A DNA stretch of 64,000 bases from Plantago major (Eukaryota > Streptophyta > Magnoliopsida > Lamiales > Plantaginaceae): assembly GCA_026545765.1 (NCBI GenBank), contig CM048841.1:70492217-70556216 (forward strand), read 5' to 3'. The notes beneath the pieces are model-generated. The model had not been told where the DNA came from. It searched no databases and worked only from the letters and a program-made list of their open reading frames with translations. Below, piece by piece: positions 45,496-56,295 of the stretch. The position numbers and the translations under genes are program-made. Every line of letters starts with the position of its first letter. Position 1 is the first letter of the stretch.

Positions 45496-48065
45496 AGGCG
45501 GGGTATGCCCCAGATCTCTGTAATTGTGAGCCTTCGGGCCTTGAGATAATGTTATGTCCTTTTTAGTCGCTGTTTTGTATAACTTGCTTTATCTATACAT
45601 TTGACTCGGTATCTGTGTTATTGGTCCAGGCTCGTTGGTGGCTCGGAGCAACTTTTATTACTGGCTTGTGTTATTGTCCTTCCGAATGCATGCTTCTCCT
45701 TGCGCGTTTGAATTTGTAAAACTGATCAGTAACTCTAAGTTTTCATTGTCTCGGCTTATTCGGATAATGTGTCCGAGTCCACGAGGCCCAATTTCCCCGG
45801 ACGTTAATTGCCTTAGGTAAATTCTCCCTTTGCTGGCTCGTGGGATGGTCGGACACGGTGTTCATCCGAATCATAGCTCCAAATGTTTATTGCCGTGAGT
45901 AAACAGGAATGATTCGGAGCCGTGTCTTCAAATGTTAACCGTACAGAAAAAATTGGTTTTCCCAAAGTTGTAACAAGTAGGACTAGTTCGGATGTTATCA
46001 TCCTGCTCGGTCCGTAGGGACTCGGTGCGTTGTTCCGAATCATGTTGGTTTGTGAGAAGTTGGCAAAAAAGTAGACAATCAGTAGAAAAGTCGAGTGACT
46101 TGCTACGGGTCGCAGTCGGTACGGAGGTTGTCATGGAAGCCTCGAGCTGACGCATCCGAACGGGTATTTCACTTAAGAAGGCCGGAAATGTGAAGGGATT
46201 TTTTGGGTTGGGCCAATAGCGGCCCAAGCGTTAGGCCCAAGTCCAGGCCCAAGCCCATCGCCGGCTGTTACGGGCCACGTGGCGACTACTGATTGGTTCT
46301 TCATTTCTATATATACCCTTGGATTGTACGGCTTTTCGTCAGATCATTCCATCCCTTTTATAGTAATAAGTGGTCCGGACCCTTGGTCCGGACGTCTGAC
46401 GAGTGGGTTTATACCACCGTCCCTATGCGTGATCATGCCTCTAGAGGTTTTCCGGTGTTTCGGAAATCTCTCCGGGTCAGACCATGCTGGAGATGATGAA
46501 GTCAAGTTACTAGGATGCAAGCTCCTTCAGATCCTCGTGCTAATTTTCTTTCTTCGGGGCTGTGGTTGGTAGCAATAGCTTGAGCCTGGGATAGGGAAGA
46601 TTAGCTCGATGGCACGGGGGATTACGCAACATTAATCTATGAATTCTTAGCATATCCGAATCGTTTCTCTTCGAGTCTGCATCCGGGGGACGACATGTTG
46701 GCAGGATTGGTTTGGTAGAAGCCCTTCCAGTATTCCGAGGTTCGATGTAATATCCGCCCGGGATGTTGGAAGGCCTTCTATCAAAGCTATCTCGTTGAGT
46801 TGTTCGTCTTCCAGATAGACATAGGGGTCCGGCCCGTCTTTGAAAGGTTTGGTCGTATCTTTCCCTTTTTTCCAAGTATAGGAGGCCCGAGAGGGTCTAC
46901 TTGCTTAGTTTGGAAGGAAAAGGGGATACCGCCACTCTCTCTCGGAGGCATGTCGGAAAACGTTTGCTTGAGTAAGTTGTTCGGCTCACCCTTGTGGTTT
47001 TGTGACCGAGCAGTCCGGTTTCATTGGTAACTTCATTCCAAAATTGAAGGCCCGGGGGGCTTCTTGCAATTCTGGAAGGGAGTTCCTGATAATGCTGGTC
47101 TTGTTGGGGATCAGAACTGCAAACCATCGTGAGCTAGCTACATGACTAAGGTCCGCTGGTTCGTGTCCGAGCAGCCCGGTTGTATCGGAAACTTCGTTCC
47201 CAGAATTGAAGGCCTGCGGGGGCTTCTTGCAATTCTGGCACGGAGTTCCTGACATTACCGATCTTGTCGGGAGTCGGCTCGGCGGATGCTTCCGGAGTGA
47301 CTTGGATCGTTCCGATTATCCGGGTTGCCTTCCAAATACTTGAGTAATTCGAGAAGGATTCATTGTAGTATCTGGTAGGAGACGATCCGAATTGTCGTGG
47401 TGATACTTGCTTGTTTCGGAACCGTTTCTTCCGTTCGGAGGTCATGAAGCACTCTATCGGGATGTCTCGAATGGTCTTGACTATCCTGGCCGTTCGCTCC
47501 CAAATACTAGGTTGTCCGAAAGGAACTCCATAATCTCTGGGAGCTGAACTTGTTTTGTTGAAAGTTCTTCCTTATCCGGAATGTTCGCAGGTGTAGAATC
47601 GATTATGACCGAATCGGGTTCGTTCCGATAAGCGCTCGGAAGTACAAGATCATTCTTCTTAAAGATGGAGCTTTTGGAAGAGTAGGGGAGTTAACTAGAA
47701 TATGTGCTTGTGTCTTTGTAAGCTTGATCAGGGCTCTTCGGGCTCTTCACTTTGTAACTCGGTCCTCACTTTATTTGAATAAAATTCGCTTGTTTTTGTT
47801 ATCGTTGTCTTTTTGTTTCATTGTGTTAAGCTTTCTCGGATCGGTGTGCAACTTAGACCCAAAACGAGCACCTAGGTGACTTTCCTTGTGATTTGGTCGG
47901 GCAACGGGGTCCGAAGGACTTGACCCGAGTGGAGTGAAGATGTGTTATGAAAGCAAAGTTGTATTGACTTGACGGAAATTAAATTACAACTTGGGGGCTT
48001 CGAGGCCTGTTCATAAACACAAAAATAGATCGACAAAAAGTGGCAGTCATTGCAATGCTCCTTTC
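45496..48065. other. Noncoding spacer of Tat-3
   Basis: Reverse-complement counterpart of the Tat-1 spacer: TATA pair at 46308-46316 and 46355-46363 (reverse), a weakened hairpin unit near 46549-46590, the duplication of about 160 bp near 47000-47280, and AATAAA at 47778-47783 for the + strand gene. No gene is supported. Confidence 0.6.
47778..47783 (+). terminator. Probable poly(A) signal of the Tat-3 antisense gene
   Basis: AATAAA in the sense of the antisense gene, about 2.3 kb after its stop and about 280 bp from the pol stop. The position agrees with 7498-7503 of Tat-1. Confidence 0.4.
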
Positions 48066-51000
48066 CTAAGTGTAGAACTTTTTGAGGTTCTTGGCATTCC
48101 AAGTTCTCTTCAAGGCTCGCCCTTGGTTGTCTTCTAGCTCAAAGCCTCCATTGACTCTGGCTCCAGTAACTTTGTATGGTCCTTCCCATTTGGGCTTGAG
48201 TTTCCCAATATTGCTTAGAATATCGGCTCTTCTGAGGACTAAGTCTCCGACTTGTATATCTTTGGGGAAGACATGCTTGTTGTAGGCTCGAGCAGTCATG
48301 GCTTGGTACCGGAGTATGTTAGCTAATGCCTTACTTCGTTTGTCTTCAAGGAGCTCAAGATCGTAGATCCTTGCGACTTCATTGTCAGCCGGGTTGTACT
48401 GCTGGATCATTTGGGTTTCCACTGCTACTTCTGAAGGAATGACTGCCTCAGATCCATAGACAAGGGAAAAAGGCGTCTCTTGTGTAGAGGTCCGAGTCGT
48501 CGTCCTATGTGCCCAAAGGACCGCGTCGAGATCATCTGCCCAACTATCTTGGGAGGTCCTCAACCTTTTCTCCAAAATTTTGACAATGGTCTTGTTGGTG
48601 GCTTCTACTTGACCATTAGCTTGGGGTGGCCAACGGAAGTGAAGAGCTGTTCTATTTTGAAAGATTGAAGCCATTCCTTCAGTCTTACCCCCGAGAACTG
48701 AGCCCCATTATCTGACACTAGAACTCTTGGAAGTCCGAAGCGGTAGATGATGTTCTTCCAGATGAATGTCCGTACCCTGCTTTCAGTGATGGTCGAAACT
48801 GCCACTGCCTCAACCCATTTAGTGAAATACTCTACTGCCACGATCAAGAACTTCTTCTGATGGGTTCCGCGTGGGAAGGGACCAACTATGTCTATGCCCC
48901 ATTGATCAAATAGACATTCTATAATTGACGGAATCATAGGGTTGGTCGGGCGATGTGGTACGTTGGCACAATATTGGCAGTCTTCGCAAGCTCGCGCGAA
49001 GTTGGCGGCGTCAGTGTCGATGGTAGGCAAATAGTATCCTTGTCTTATGATCTTTTGCGCCAAGGTTCTTCCCCCGGAGTGACTTCCACAACTTCCAGCA
49101 TGGATTTCCTCCATCACAGTCTTCGCTTCCTGGGGATCCAAGCATCTCATGTGGGTGCCGGTGAAGGATTTTTTGTAAAGATCATCTCCCATGATGAAGT
49201 ATCTGTTGGTTCATCATAAGATCCTCCTTGCTTCTCTAGGATCTGAAGGTAGAGAACCGCCCTTGAGATGGTGGAATATGTCAGTCATCCAGTTTTTTGT
49301 AGTGCTCAAGAGGAAGACTTGTCCACTGGAGTTTGCCAAGGAGGAGTCCGTGCGGGTCATCAAGATGACACTTCTCGTGTCCAAAGCTCCTAAGGCCGAG
49401 GCATACTTGGAGAGGGCATCAGCTTTTTCGTTCCATTCCCTGTGGAATTGGTCAAGAGTGAAGTCCTCAAAATGCTCAACCTCTTTTTTGAGAAGTTCCA
49501 AGTACTTGATCATGTTAGGCCCTTTAGCGGTAAAGGACCCGGAGAACTGGGATTGCACGAGTTGTGAATCTGTGTAAGCCTTAATTCTTTTCGCCTGAAG
49601 AGCTCTCGCCATCCTTAGGCCGGTGAGGAGTGTCTCATACTCAGCCTCGTTGTTTGTTACTTTAATGTTGAGGGTGATGGCGTATTCTAGCTTGGCTCCT
49701 TAAGGACTTTCAAGAAAAATTCCTATTCCTCCCAATCGTCTAGTAGAGGATCCGTCCACTTGTAATATCCAACAATCCTTGTCTCTCAACTTGTTCTCCA
49801 CAGCGAGAGTAGGCACCTTTTCCTCCTCCTGCTTCTTGTCGGAAGATGCAGGTGTCGAAGTGTTGGATGCCTCATCTAGGAGAAACAAGTGCCTCACCCT
49901 TAATGAATCGTCCATGGGTTCTTGATACTTGGTCCAAAGCTGGAGACTATTCCCGTGTGTCTTTTGGGGTCTGTTCTCTTTTGCTTTCTCTTTCTCCAAG
50001 GAGTCTTTTACTTGAGTGATCATGACGTGGCTCATGTCCTTTTGCGGGCTTTCTGTTTCCCCTTCTGTTTCCTCCGGATAATCTACCAGGAAGTCGGCAA
50101 GGACTTGTGCTTTTTTGGCAGATGGAGCTTGATAACCGATATCATATTCACTTAGTTCGATCGCCCACTTGGATAAACGTCCTGACTGGTCTGGCTTACC
50201 TAGGACATGTTTGAGTGGTTCATTGGTGAGGACCACGATTCGATGAGATTTGAAGTAAGGCTTTAGTCGTCGTGCAGTGTAAACTAGCGCGAAGGCGAGC
50301 TTCTCGATTTTGACATATGTGGCCTCGGAGCCCACAAGTGCTTTGCTCAAATAGTAGATTGGTAAATGGTCGTTGCCTTATATCCGCACCAATACAGAAC
50401 TCATTGCTTCATCAGTAGTGGCCAGATAAAGGTAAAGAGGTTCGCCCTCTATTGGTTTAGACAAGAGGGGCGGTGAGAGGAGGTATCTTTTCAGATTATC
50501 CAGGGCCTCTTCACACTCCTTTGTCCACTCGAACTTGTATCCCTTCCTTAGAATCTTGAAGAAGGGTAAGTTTTTCTCGGCGGACTTGGAGATGAAACGG
50601 CTTAATGCCATCATATTTCCCAAAAGCTTCTGAACTTCATTGATAGTTTTTGGCTGTGGTAAGTCCAGGATTGCCTTTATTTTCTCCGGATTAGCGCTGA
50701 TACCTCTCTCTGTGACCATGTAGCCAAGGAACTTTCCTCCCTTTACTCCGAACGTGCACTTTTCAGGGTTCAACTTCATTCCGTATTTCCTAAGGATGGA
50801 AAATTAATTGTTGAGATGCTCGATGTGCTCCTCTTCAGTCTTGCTTTTTACAAGCATGTCATCCACATAGACTTCCATGGTTTTGCCCAACTCTTCTTTG
50901 AACATCTTATTTACCAGTCGTTGGTATGTAGCACCTGCGTTCTTGAGGCCAAATGGCATGACCTTGAAGCAGTAGACCCGTCCTGCCGCAAAGAAGGCTG

Positions 51001-51080
51001 TTTCCTGATTTGGTAGAAGCCTTGATATGCGTCCATGAAGCTCAGGAGTGCACATTCTGCGGTGGAATCAACTAGCTGGT
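48066..51080 (-). pseudogene. pol: Tat-3 pol, C-terminal two thirds (RT, RNase H, second RNase H, integrase)
   Basis: Reverse-strand continuation of the RT cut at 36039. YVDD lies at about 50872-50857. About 23 bases are missing upstream of it (near 51000). TAA near 50378, TAA near 49702, a damaged site near 49214 and a one-base loss near 48640 break it. RNase H (50350 to about 50080), the archaeal-type RNase H (about 49790-49400) and integrase with H-H-C-C and D, D, E residues are recognisable. It ends KNLKKFYT at 48066. Confidence 0.9.
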
Positions 51081-51280
51081 ATGATCATGTTGTTGCGTAA
51101 CATTGATCAGGCTTCTGAACTTTGCAATAGACAAGGCTTATAGTAATAAATCTTGGGAAGAATGTTATTGAGGCAAAGATGTTATTTGGAATGAATACGG
51201 GAAAAATGTATTAATACCTAAAATGATAATGAGTCCATCGGACGACACAAAATTCCCTATTTCATGTTCCCGTACCCGAC
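51081..51280 (+). pseudogene. Helitron helicase fragment 5 (C-terminal Pif1 motifs)
   Basis: Reads IMLLRNIDQASELCN, then (with a short stop-free frame) NVIEAKMLFGMNTGKNV and LIPKMIMSPSDDTKFP. These correspond to the 'MLLRN-D---GLCNGTRL', 'V--A-I-TG---G--V-IPRI' and 'FP' blocks at the end of Helitron helicases. It joins directly to SGLPNHMIVHK on the reverse strand at 36040. The coding similarity ends near 51280. Confidence 0.75.
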
Positions 51281-52140
51281 CCATTACAAAACTTGTGGGC
51301 TGGAACCCTATGATTTTAACGGGTTTTATAACACGTACCCGCACCCCACCAACAATTTAAAAATCCGTACCCGTACCCACCCAAAATTTTAATGTCAGGA
51401 AGACCTAGAACTCGAACCCAACCCGAACTTTTGAAAAAATTTAAAACAGGAAAAAATAGTTTCCCGCATTTTTTTGTCGGGCGGGGCGGCGGGGGGGGGG
51501 GGGGGGGGTACTTACATGGGCAAAATTGTTTCATTTCACGAAAACAATTTTTCACCTATTTTCGCGCAAATTTTATTTTGGTCGAGCGGGGGTGGGGGTA
51601 CCCTACCTCGGGTGAAAATATTTTATCTCACGGAAACAATTTCCCACATGTTTGTGAGACGGGGTGGGGGGTGTTGTGGTAGGGTACCCCACCCACCCTT
51701 TTCCGGGTGAAATTTTTATCTAACGAAAATAATTTCCCACATGTTTTCGCGAATTTTATTTTTAGTCGGGTAGGGGGTGGGGTCCACCCATCTTACCCCA
51801 GTCGAAAAAACTTTATCTCACGAAAAGAATTCTACACATATTTTCGCGTAAACATTATTTGGTTGGGTGGAATGGTATCCCCACCCGGGAATTTTTTTTT
51901 ATTTCACGAAAACAATTTCCCACATGTTTTCCCAATCTTTTTTAATGGTCGGGCGGGGGAGGGGGTAGGTACCCACCCTACCCCTGATGAAAATTTAGGC
52001 CAGGTTGGATTCTGGGCGGACCATGTATCAAATTTGGGTACGGGTCGAATTCAGGGACATTGCGGGTGTAGAACCCAACTCGTACCCGTACATAAATAAT
52101 TTATCGGGTTTTAACGAGTTCGGGTTGGGTCCTACTCAAT
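51281..52140 (+). repeat. GC-rich minisatellite block (about 92-bp unit, about 5 copies) with GGGTACC-rich flanks
   Basis: A core like ACGAAAACAATTTCCCACAT recurs at about 51533, 51625, 51718, 51815 and 51901 (spacing 86-97 bp). Each is followed by a G-run and a C-rich part with GGGTACC. The flanks have opposed ACCCGTACCC and GGGTACGGGT-type words (about 51330-51390 and 52030-52130), so it may be a MITE with an expanded centre. Open frames here are composition artefacts. Confidence 0.7.
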
Positions 52141-52220
52141 TACATGCTTATATGATACGACTACAAATGTTGTATACAAAGAGGTGTTCGACAAACTATA
52201 AGGTAATTTTAAATTTATTA

Positions 52221-52470
52221 CTCCATCCATCCCGGAGAAAACTTCATAGATTAGGGTTAGTGCGCAGTTTTATGTGAAAATTTAAAGTAATGATAAAATA
52301 TGAAAAGGTCGGGAAAAATGTACTTTTAGTGGCAAAATGTGTAATTTGAGTGCAAAGTTGAGATTGTTTATTATCTGTTAAGTGTGGGGTAGCTTCCTTT
52401 TTTGGTAATGTATGAAGTTCTGTGAGACGTCTAAAAATGGTAAATGTATGAAGTTTTGCGAGACGAAGGG
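52221..52470 (+). mobile_element. Stowaway-like MITE
   Basis: About 250 bp. Starts CTCCATCCATCCC after TA (52219-52220) and ends in the inverted form (AAGTTTTGCGAGACGAAGGG) before TA (52471-52472). The terminal repeat and TA duplication are typical of Tc1/mariner-derived Stowaway elements. Noncoding. Confidence 0.7.
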
Positions 52471-52472
52471 TA

Positions 52473-52701
52473 TAAACCTTGAAAACTTGAATATATAGTT
52501 TGCAATAAATTACTATTAGTAGCACATTGTGTTAGCTCTTTTTCAAATTTTATTTGACAGGAAATGATTGACTTCAATTAATCTCTTTATTATACATGTG
52601 TTTAGAATTTCGAATAATGTAATATTTTATATATTTTTGTACATTCTCTTTAAATGATAAATATGTTATTTTCAAACATTTTTATATATGTTTCTCTAAT
52701 A
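52473..52701 (+). other. AT-rich tail of the Helitron
   Basis: No gene or repeat recognised; ordinary AT-rich DNA leading to the 3' hairpin. Confidence 0.4.
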
Positions 52702-52731
52702 CCCGTCGAATTTCGACGGGCCAAAAACTAG
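52702..52731 (+). other. Helitron 3' terminus (hairpin plus CTAG)
   Basis: CCCGTCGA (52702-52709) pairs perfectly with TCGACGGG (52713-52720) around a 3-nt loop. Seven bases later comes CTAG (52728-52731) followed by T. This is the classic Helitron end (hairpin, then CTRR, inserted before T) and it is in the orientation of the Rep/helicase fragments. Confidence 0.75.
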
Positions 52732-52785
52732 TTATTGAAAAATTGAAACTGTTGGGAAATTTGTTGGGAAATTTCTTGAGAAATT

Positions 52786-54477
52786 TGTTAGGAATTTTTG
52801 TTAGATATTTTGTAAAGAATATCTGTTTAGTTTTGATCAGCAACATGATGACTTATCTTAGTCTCAGAAAGGTGATTAGTACTCTTGGTTCACTTGAACA
52901 TTGTAAAAGAGGAAACTCACTAAGTATGATAGTCTAGCTAATCTTATATAGGATGTTAGGTCTCAAAATGTAATTTTTATTTTACGAAGAGAAGACCAAG
53001 AAGAAGACATCCAGGCAGAAAGCTCAACGACATTGAAGACTTGAAGAAAACTGCACAAGATTACTGAAACTGTTTTTCAGAAACCTTAGCCAGATATCTT
53101 GAAGACACGAATAGTTTCAAACAAACTGTGTCACAAGAGATATCTGAGAAATAAGAGACATATCTGAAAACAAGGAAAGTGTCCACATATATCTATTCTC
53201 AGATACCTTGAGCTTTAACCACATTTCTGAAAAAGAAATATATATTGCAAACAAAGTTGTTTCAATAAATACAAGTGGTATCTGAAGATTGAAGATAAGG
53301 ACGTGCAAAGAATCAGATAACACTAGTCTACGACATAAAGCATAGTTCGTTGACACTACAGACAAAAGTATAGTACAATGCATTTAATGCACGACAGAGA
53401 TGTCGAATAAAAGCAACGGACCGAGAAGAAGACAAAACTCACAAAGATTATACACAGATATCGATAGTTCGAATTTGAGCCTAACGGATACTATTCAAAC
53501 GGATTTCAAATTCATCTATAAATATCAACACTTAGACTGCTTGAGAAGACACACAGAACCTTAGACACAACGCTGAACATGTTACTCTCTCTCAAAGCAA
53601 CTTACTTACTCACAAAGCTTTCTGTTGCGACCAAAGCTTTTGATCTTGAGTAAACACTGAAGTTCTAAGTGTCCTGATCCTAAACAAGCAAAGCTATCTG
53701 TGAAGGAGTTGAATCAAAAGATCAATATCTGAGATTCATTCTCTTGAACAGATATCATAAGACTCGGTCAAGAAATCGAACAAGATACCATACTGTAGTA
53801 AAGTGTATTAAGTAACTTAGTTCACAGAGCTATCTCGATTAATGAAAAGTTATTAAGACGCTCATCGACAACTCAAACTAAAACCAACACCATAATCGGC
53901 GTGGAGTAAGGTGAAGTACTTAGTTTGAAAAATCAGGGAATAACTCCAAGGTTACCGGAGTATAGGAAGTACTTGATTTGGGAAACTAAGGAATAACTCC
54001 AAGGTTATTGAGTATAGGAAGTACTTAGCTTGGGAAGCTAGGGAATAACTCAAAGGTTTCTGAGTATAGGAAGTACTTGGCTGTGAAAGCCGGGGAACAA
54101 CTCAGGGGGAACATTTGGTTGGGAACCAATTGTTAAGAATCTTAGAATAGGATTATTGTAAGGAGAACTCAATTATCTGTTCTAGTGAATTCTAGGTCTC
54201 TGATAGACCGAAGTGGATTAGTTGGAGGATTACGCCACCTCCAGATACCACTATACTTGCTGTGTTATTTACCTTTCTGTATTTACTTTTCAGTAACACA
54301 CACACACACACATTAACTGTTTCTGTACTTATCTTTATTAAGTCTTCCGCGCTCTAATTCTAAGTATCAGATATCTATTCAGATATCTGAGAAATAGTTG
54401 TTATCGACAAAAGTTTTTAAAAGACTATTCACCCCCCCCCCCTCTAGTCTTTTACTTTGCCGTTATCTGGACCAACA
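52786..54477 (+). repeat. 5' LTR of the SIRE-type element
   Basis: Ends CTGGACCAACA at 54477. The start is uncertain: TGTTAGG at 52786 matches the solo LTR, but an upstream TGTTGGG (52750) could also be the end. Homologous to 43391-44754 but longer, with four tandem GGAAGTACTT units and several ATATCTGA words. Confidence 0.85.
53903..54110 (+). repeat. 52-bp tandem repeat inside the SIRE LTR
   Basis: Four imperfect units with core GTATAGGAAGTACTT, a short inverted motif (for example GATTTGGGAAATC-type), then GGAATAACTC. The solo LTR has two such units (about 44308-44400), so copy number varies. Confidence 0.75.
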
Positions 54478-54479
54478 AG

Positions 54480-54491
54480 TGGTATCAGAGC
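54480..54491 (+). other. Primer-binding site of the SIRE-type element
   Basis: TGGTATCAGAGC, two bases after the LTR; complementary to the 3' end of initiator tRNA-Met, as in most plant copia elements. Confidence 0.85.
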
Positions 54492-54594
54492 AGGAGGTTC
54501 ACCAGCCTTCTGCACTGAACCTAGATCCCCAGATAGGTGAAGGAACTTTGTCCACTATTGAGGACTATTTAATTTATGTGTTAAGTGTGCAGGT

Positions 54595-56295
54595 ATGTCT
54601 CTGAGTGATGCACCCGTTCTCAAACCAGAGAACTACGAGAAATGGAAAAATAACATGATGCTCCACCTTGAAGCCATAAGTGACGAGATGATCGAAGTAA
54701 TAAAGAATGGCCCAATAGTCATTCAACAACTTAAGCAAGTCATGGAGGTTTCGAGTGGAAGAGACAGAGATCAAAGCGAAGGATCTTCACAAATAGATGC
54801 GTCAACTAGTGGAAGATCTCTCGTCAAGTTATTTACTTAACCAAAGCAGAGAACTCGGACATCGGAAGATGCCAAGAGGAATCCCGATGGTCAAGCTCAT
54901 AACATCATCATCGATCGACACCAGAGCACATACAGGTAAAGCTGGGGTGCTAAACGGCGAAAAGTTCGCAACCGATTGAAGAAATCTGCGGGAACCGAGA
55001 AACCAAGGAAAACAAGTTCGAAGTTCTAAAGTTGAAATTTCAAAATTTCAAACAAGGTCCCACTGAAACTCTGGAAGAACTTGATTTGAGGTTTACCACT
55101 CTCATGAGTGATATGGCAGCACTTGGGGAAAGCAATAGATACTCTCAGTTAGAGAAGAGTAAGACTATTGTCAGAAGTCTTAACCACAACTGGGAGCATA
55201 CTAAATTCTTTTATTTTAACCAAGGTATGCCAAATATCACTCCAGTGGAACTTTTCTCTCATCTTGATACTGTTGACTATGAGACAACTCAGAGAGAACA
55301 AACAACTGAAAAGTTGCAGAATGTTGCTCTAGTTACTCAAGGAACTTCTGAAAAGAAGAAAAGCAAGGAGGAGACTGAGGATTCTCTTGCTGCAAAGCAA
55401 ATGAGCAAATTTGTCAGTCGAGAAATTGAGAGAAGAAAAGCCAAAGAGAAGTCAAAAGCATCTAGGCTCAAACTATCACCAAGATAAAATATGCAAAGCT
55501 CACGAACAAGCCATTTCGAGTAAAGCATCATGTACTGAGGAAGCAGAAATTGGAAACGATATCTGTTTCTATTGTCAGAAACCTGGCCACTTCAAGAAGG
55601 ATTGTCCTGCCTTCAACAAACTAAGGACAGGCGACAAGAAAGATAGAAGAATCTTCAGAAGAAGCCAGAAAGCTTTGTTAACTGAAGAAAGAAAGAAAAT
55701 CCAAATTCAACTGGATGCTCTAGACGTTGAGATGATTCAAGATGACAATTCAGATGACTCAACCTTACCATCACCAGAATTATGTGGAGTTACTCATGAT
55801 ATAATCGACTTCGGCCTCAAGAAGAATGAAATGTGTGGAGTTGCTGAAATTGACGGACCAGACATCTCCAACATAGAAAAATGTCTTATGGCTGATGAGG
55901 TAACACATACTTCTTGCTACACTTATGAAAGTGATGAAGAGGAAATAAAAATTCTAGAAAATCTCAGGAAAGAACTTGACATCTATGAAAGAGAATTTCT
56001 AATGATCCGAGCTAGAATCGAAAACCTTGAAGAAGAAAAGAATTCTCTTGCAAAGGAAAATTCTCAATTAGTTAAAGTATCTGAGAGAAAGGATGCTGAA
56101 AATGTATTTCTCAAAGCTCAGATATCTGAGACTGAAAAGTCACATAAAGAAGCAATGGCTGAATTACGAAAGAATTATGAAGATCTTCTTTCTGAGAACA
56201 AGGAACTCAAGAAGAAAGAATTATCTTTTCAATCTTATGCCAAAGCTAGTGACACTCTTACTGAAGTACAATCTTACTTAAGAGATCCTTCATAA
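54595..56295 (+). pseudogene. gag: SIRE-type gag with zinc knuckle and coiled coil, frameshifted
   Basis: ATG 54595 (MSLSDAPVLKPENYEKWKN). The copia gag core is broken between 54840 and 55030 and reopens at 55032 (FQNFKQGPTETLEELDLRF). A frameshift near 55470 leads to the zinc knuckle CFYCQKPGHFKKDC (about 55561-55602, regular CCHC). Then comes an acidic region and a strongly coiled-coil-like stretch (about 55930-56240, many E, K, L) ending at TAA 56293-56295. The long C-terminal extension of gag is a SIRE feature. Confidence 0.85.

Larger units (their letters stand above)
36040..51080. other. 15-kb inverted segment
   Basis: Reversing this segment joins three interrupted sequences at once: Tat-3 RT (36039 to 51080), the Helitron helicase (36040 reversed to 51081) and the Del LTR with its target site. 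Three signatures agree: TTGAA (30799-30803) against TTCAA (36829-36833), GCTTC (32030-32034) against GAAGC (39103-39107), and coding order. The junctions lose only about one to a few bases, which points to end joining of two breaks. A clone or assembly artefact is not excluded. Confidence 0.85.
39108..51080 (-). mobile_element. Tat-3, 3' half (RT to 3' LTR), inverted
   Basis: On the reverse strand, in element order: rest of RT (from 51080), RNase H, second RNase H, integrase (to 48066), spacer, antisense gene (which therefore reads on the + strand), polypurine tract, 3' LTR (40018-39108). It joins with 32035-36039. It carries a solo SIRE-type LTR at 43391-44754. Confidence 0.9.
1..52731 (+). 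mobile_element. Decayed autonomous Helitron, 5' end outside the window, split by nested insertions and an inversion
   Basis: Helitrons are rolling-circle transposons encoding one Rep plus Pif1-type helicase protein. Successive fragments of such a protein are found at 1-145, 14747-15263, 30700-30803, 36040-36828 (reverse strand) and 51081-51280. They are in the correct N-to-C order once three retrotransposon insertions are removed and the 36040-51080 inversion is reversed. A Helitron-like 3' terminus (8-bp hairpin, 7 nt, then CTAG before a T) lies at 52702-52731 in the matching orientation. Stops and frameshifts in every fragment show that the gene is dead. The 5' terminus (TC) is not in the window. 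Assignment of the 3' end to this same Helitron is inferred from order and orientation. Confidence 0.75.

Noticed and set aside
32035-51080. Two independent truncated Tat elements (32035-36039 and 39108-51080)
   Set aside because: The two halves meet within one base in RT and share one inverted target duplication, so one element split by inversion explains both.
51392-52099. Gly/Pro-rich open frames
   Set aside because: They come from G-runs and C-runs of the minisatellite.
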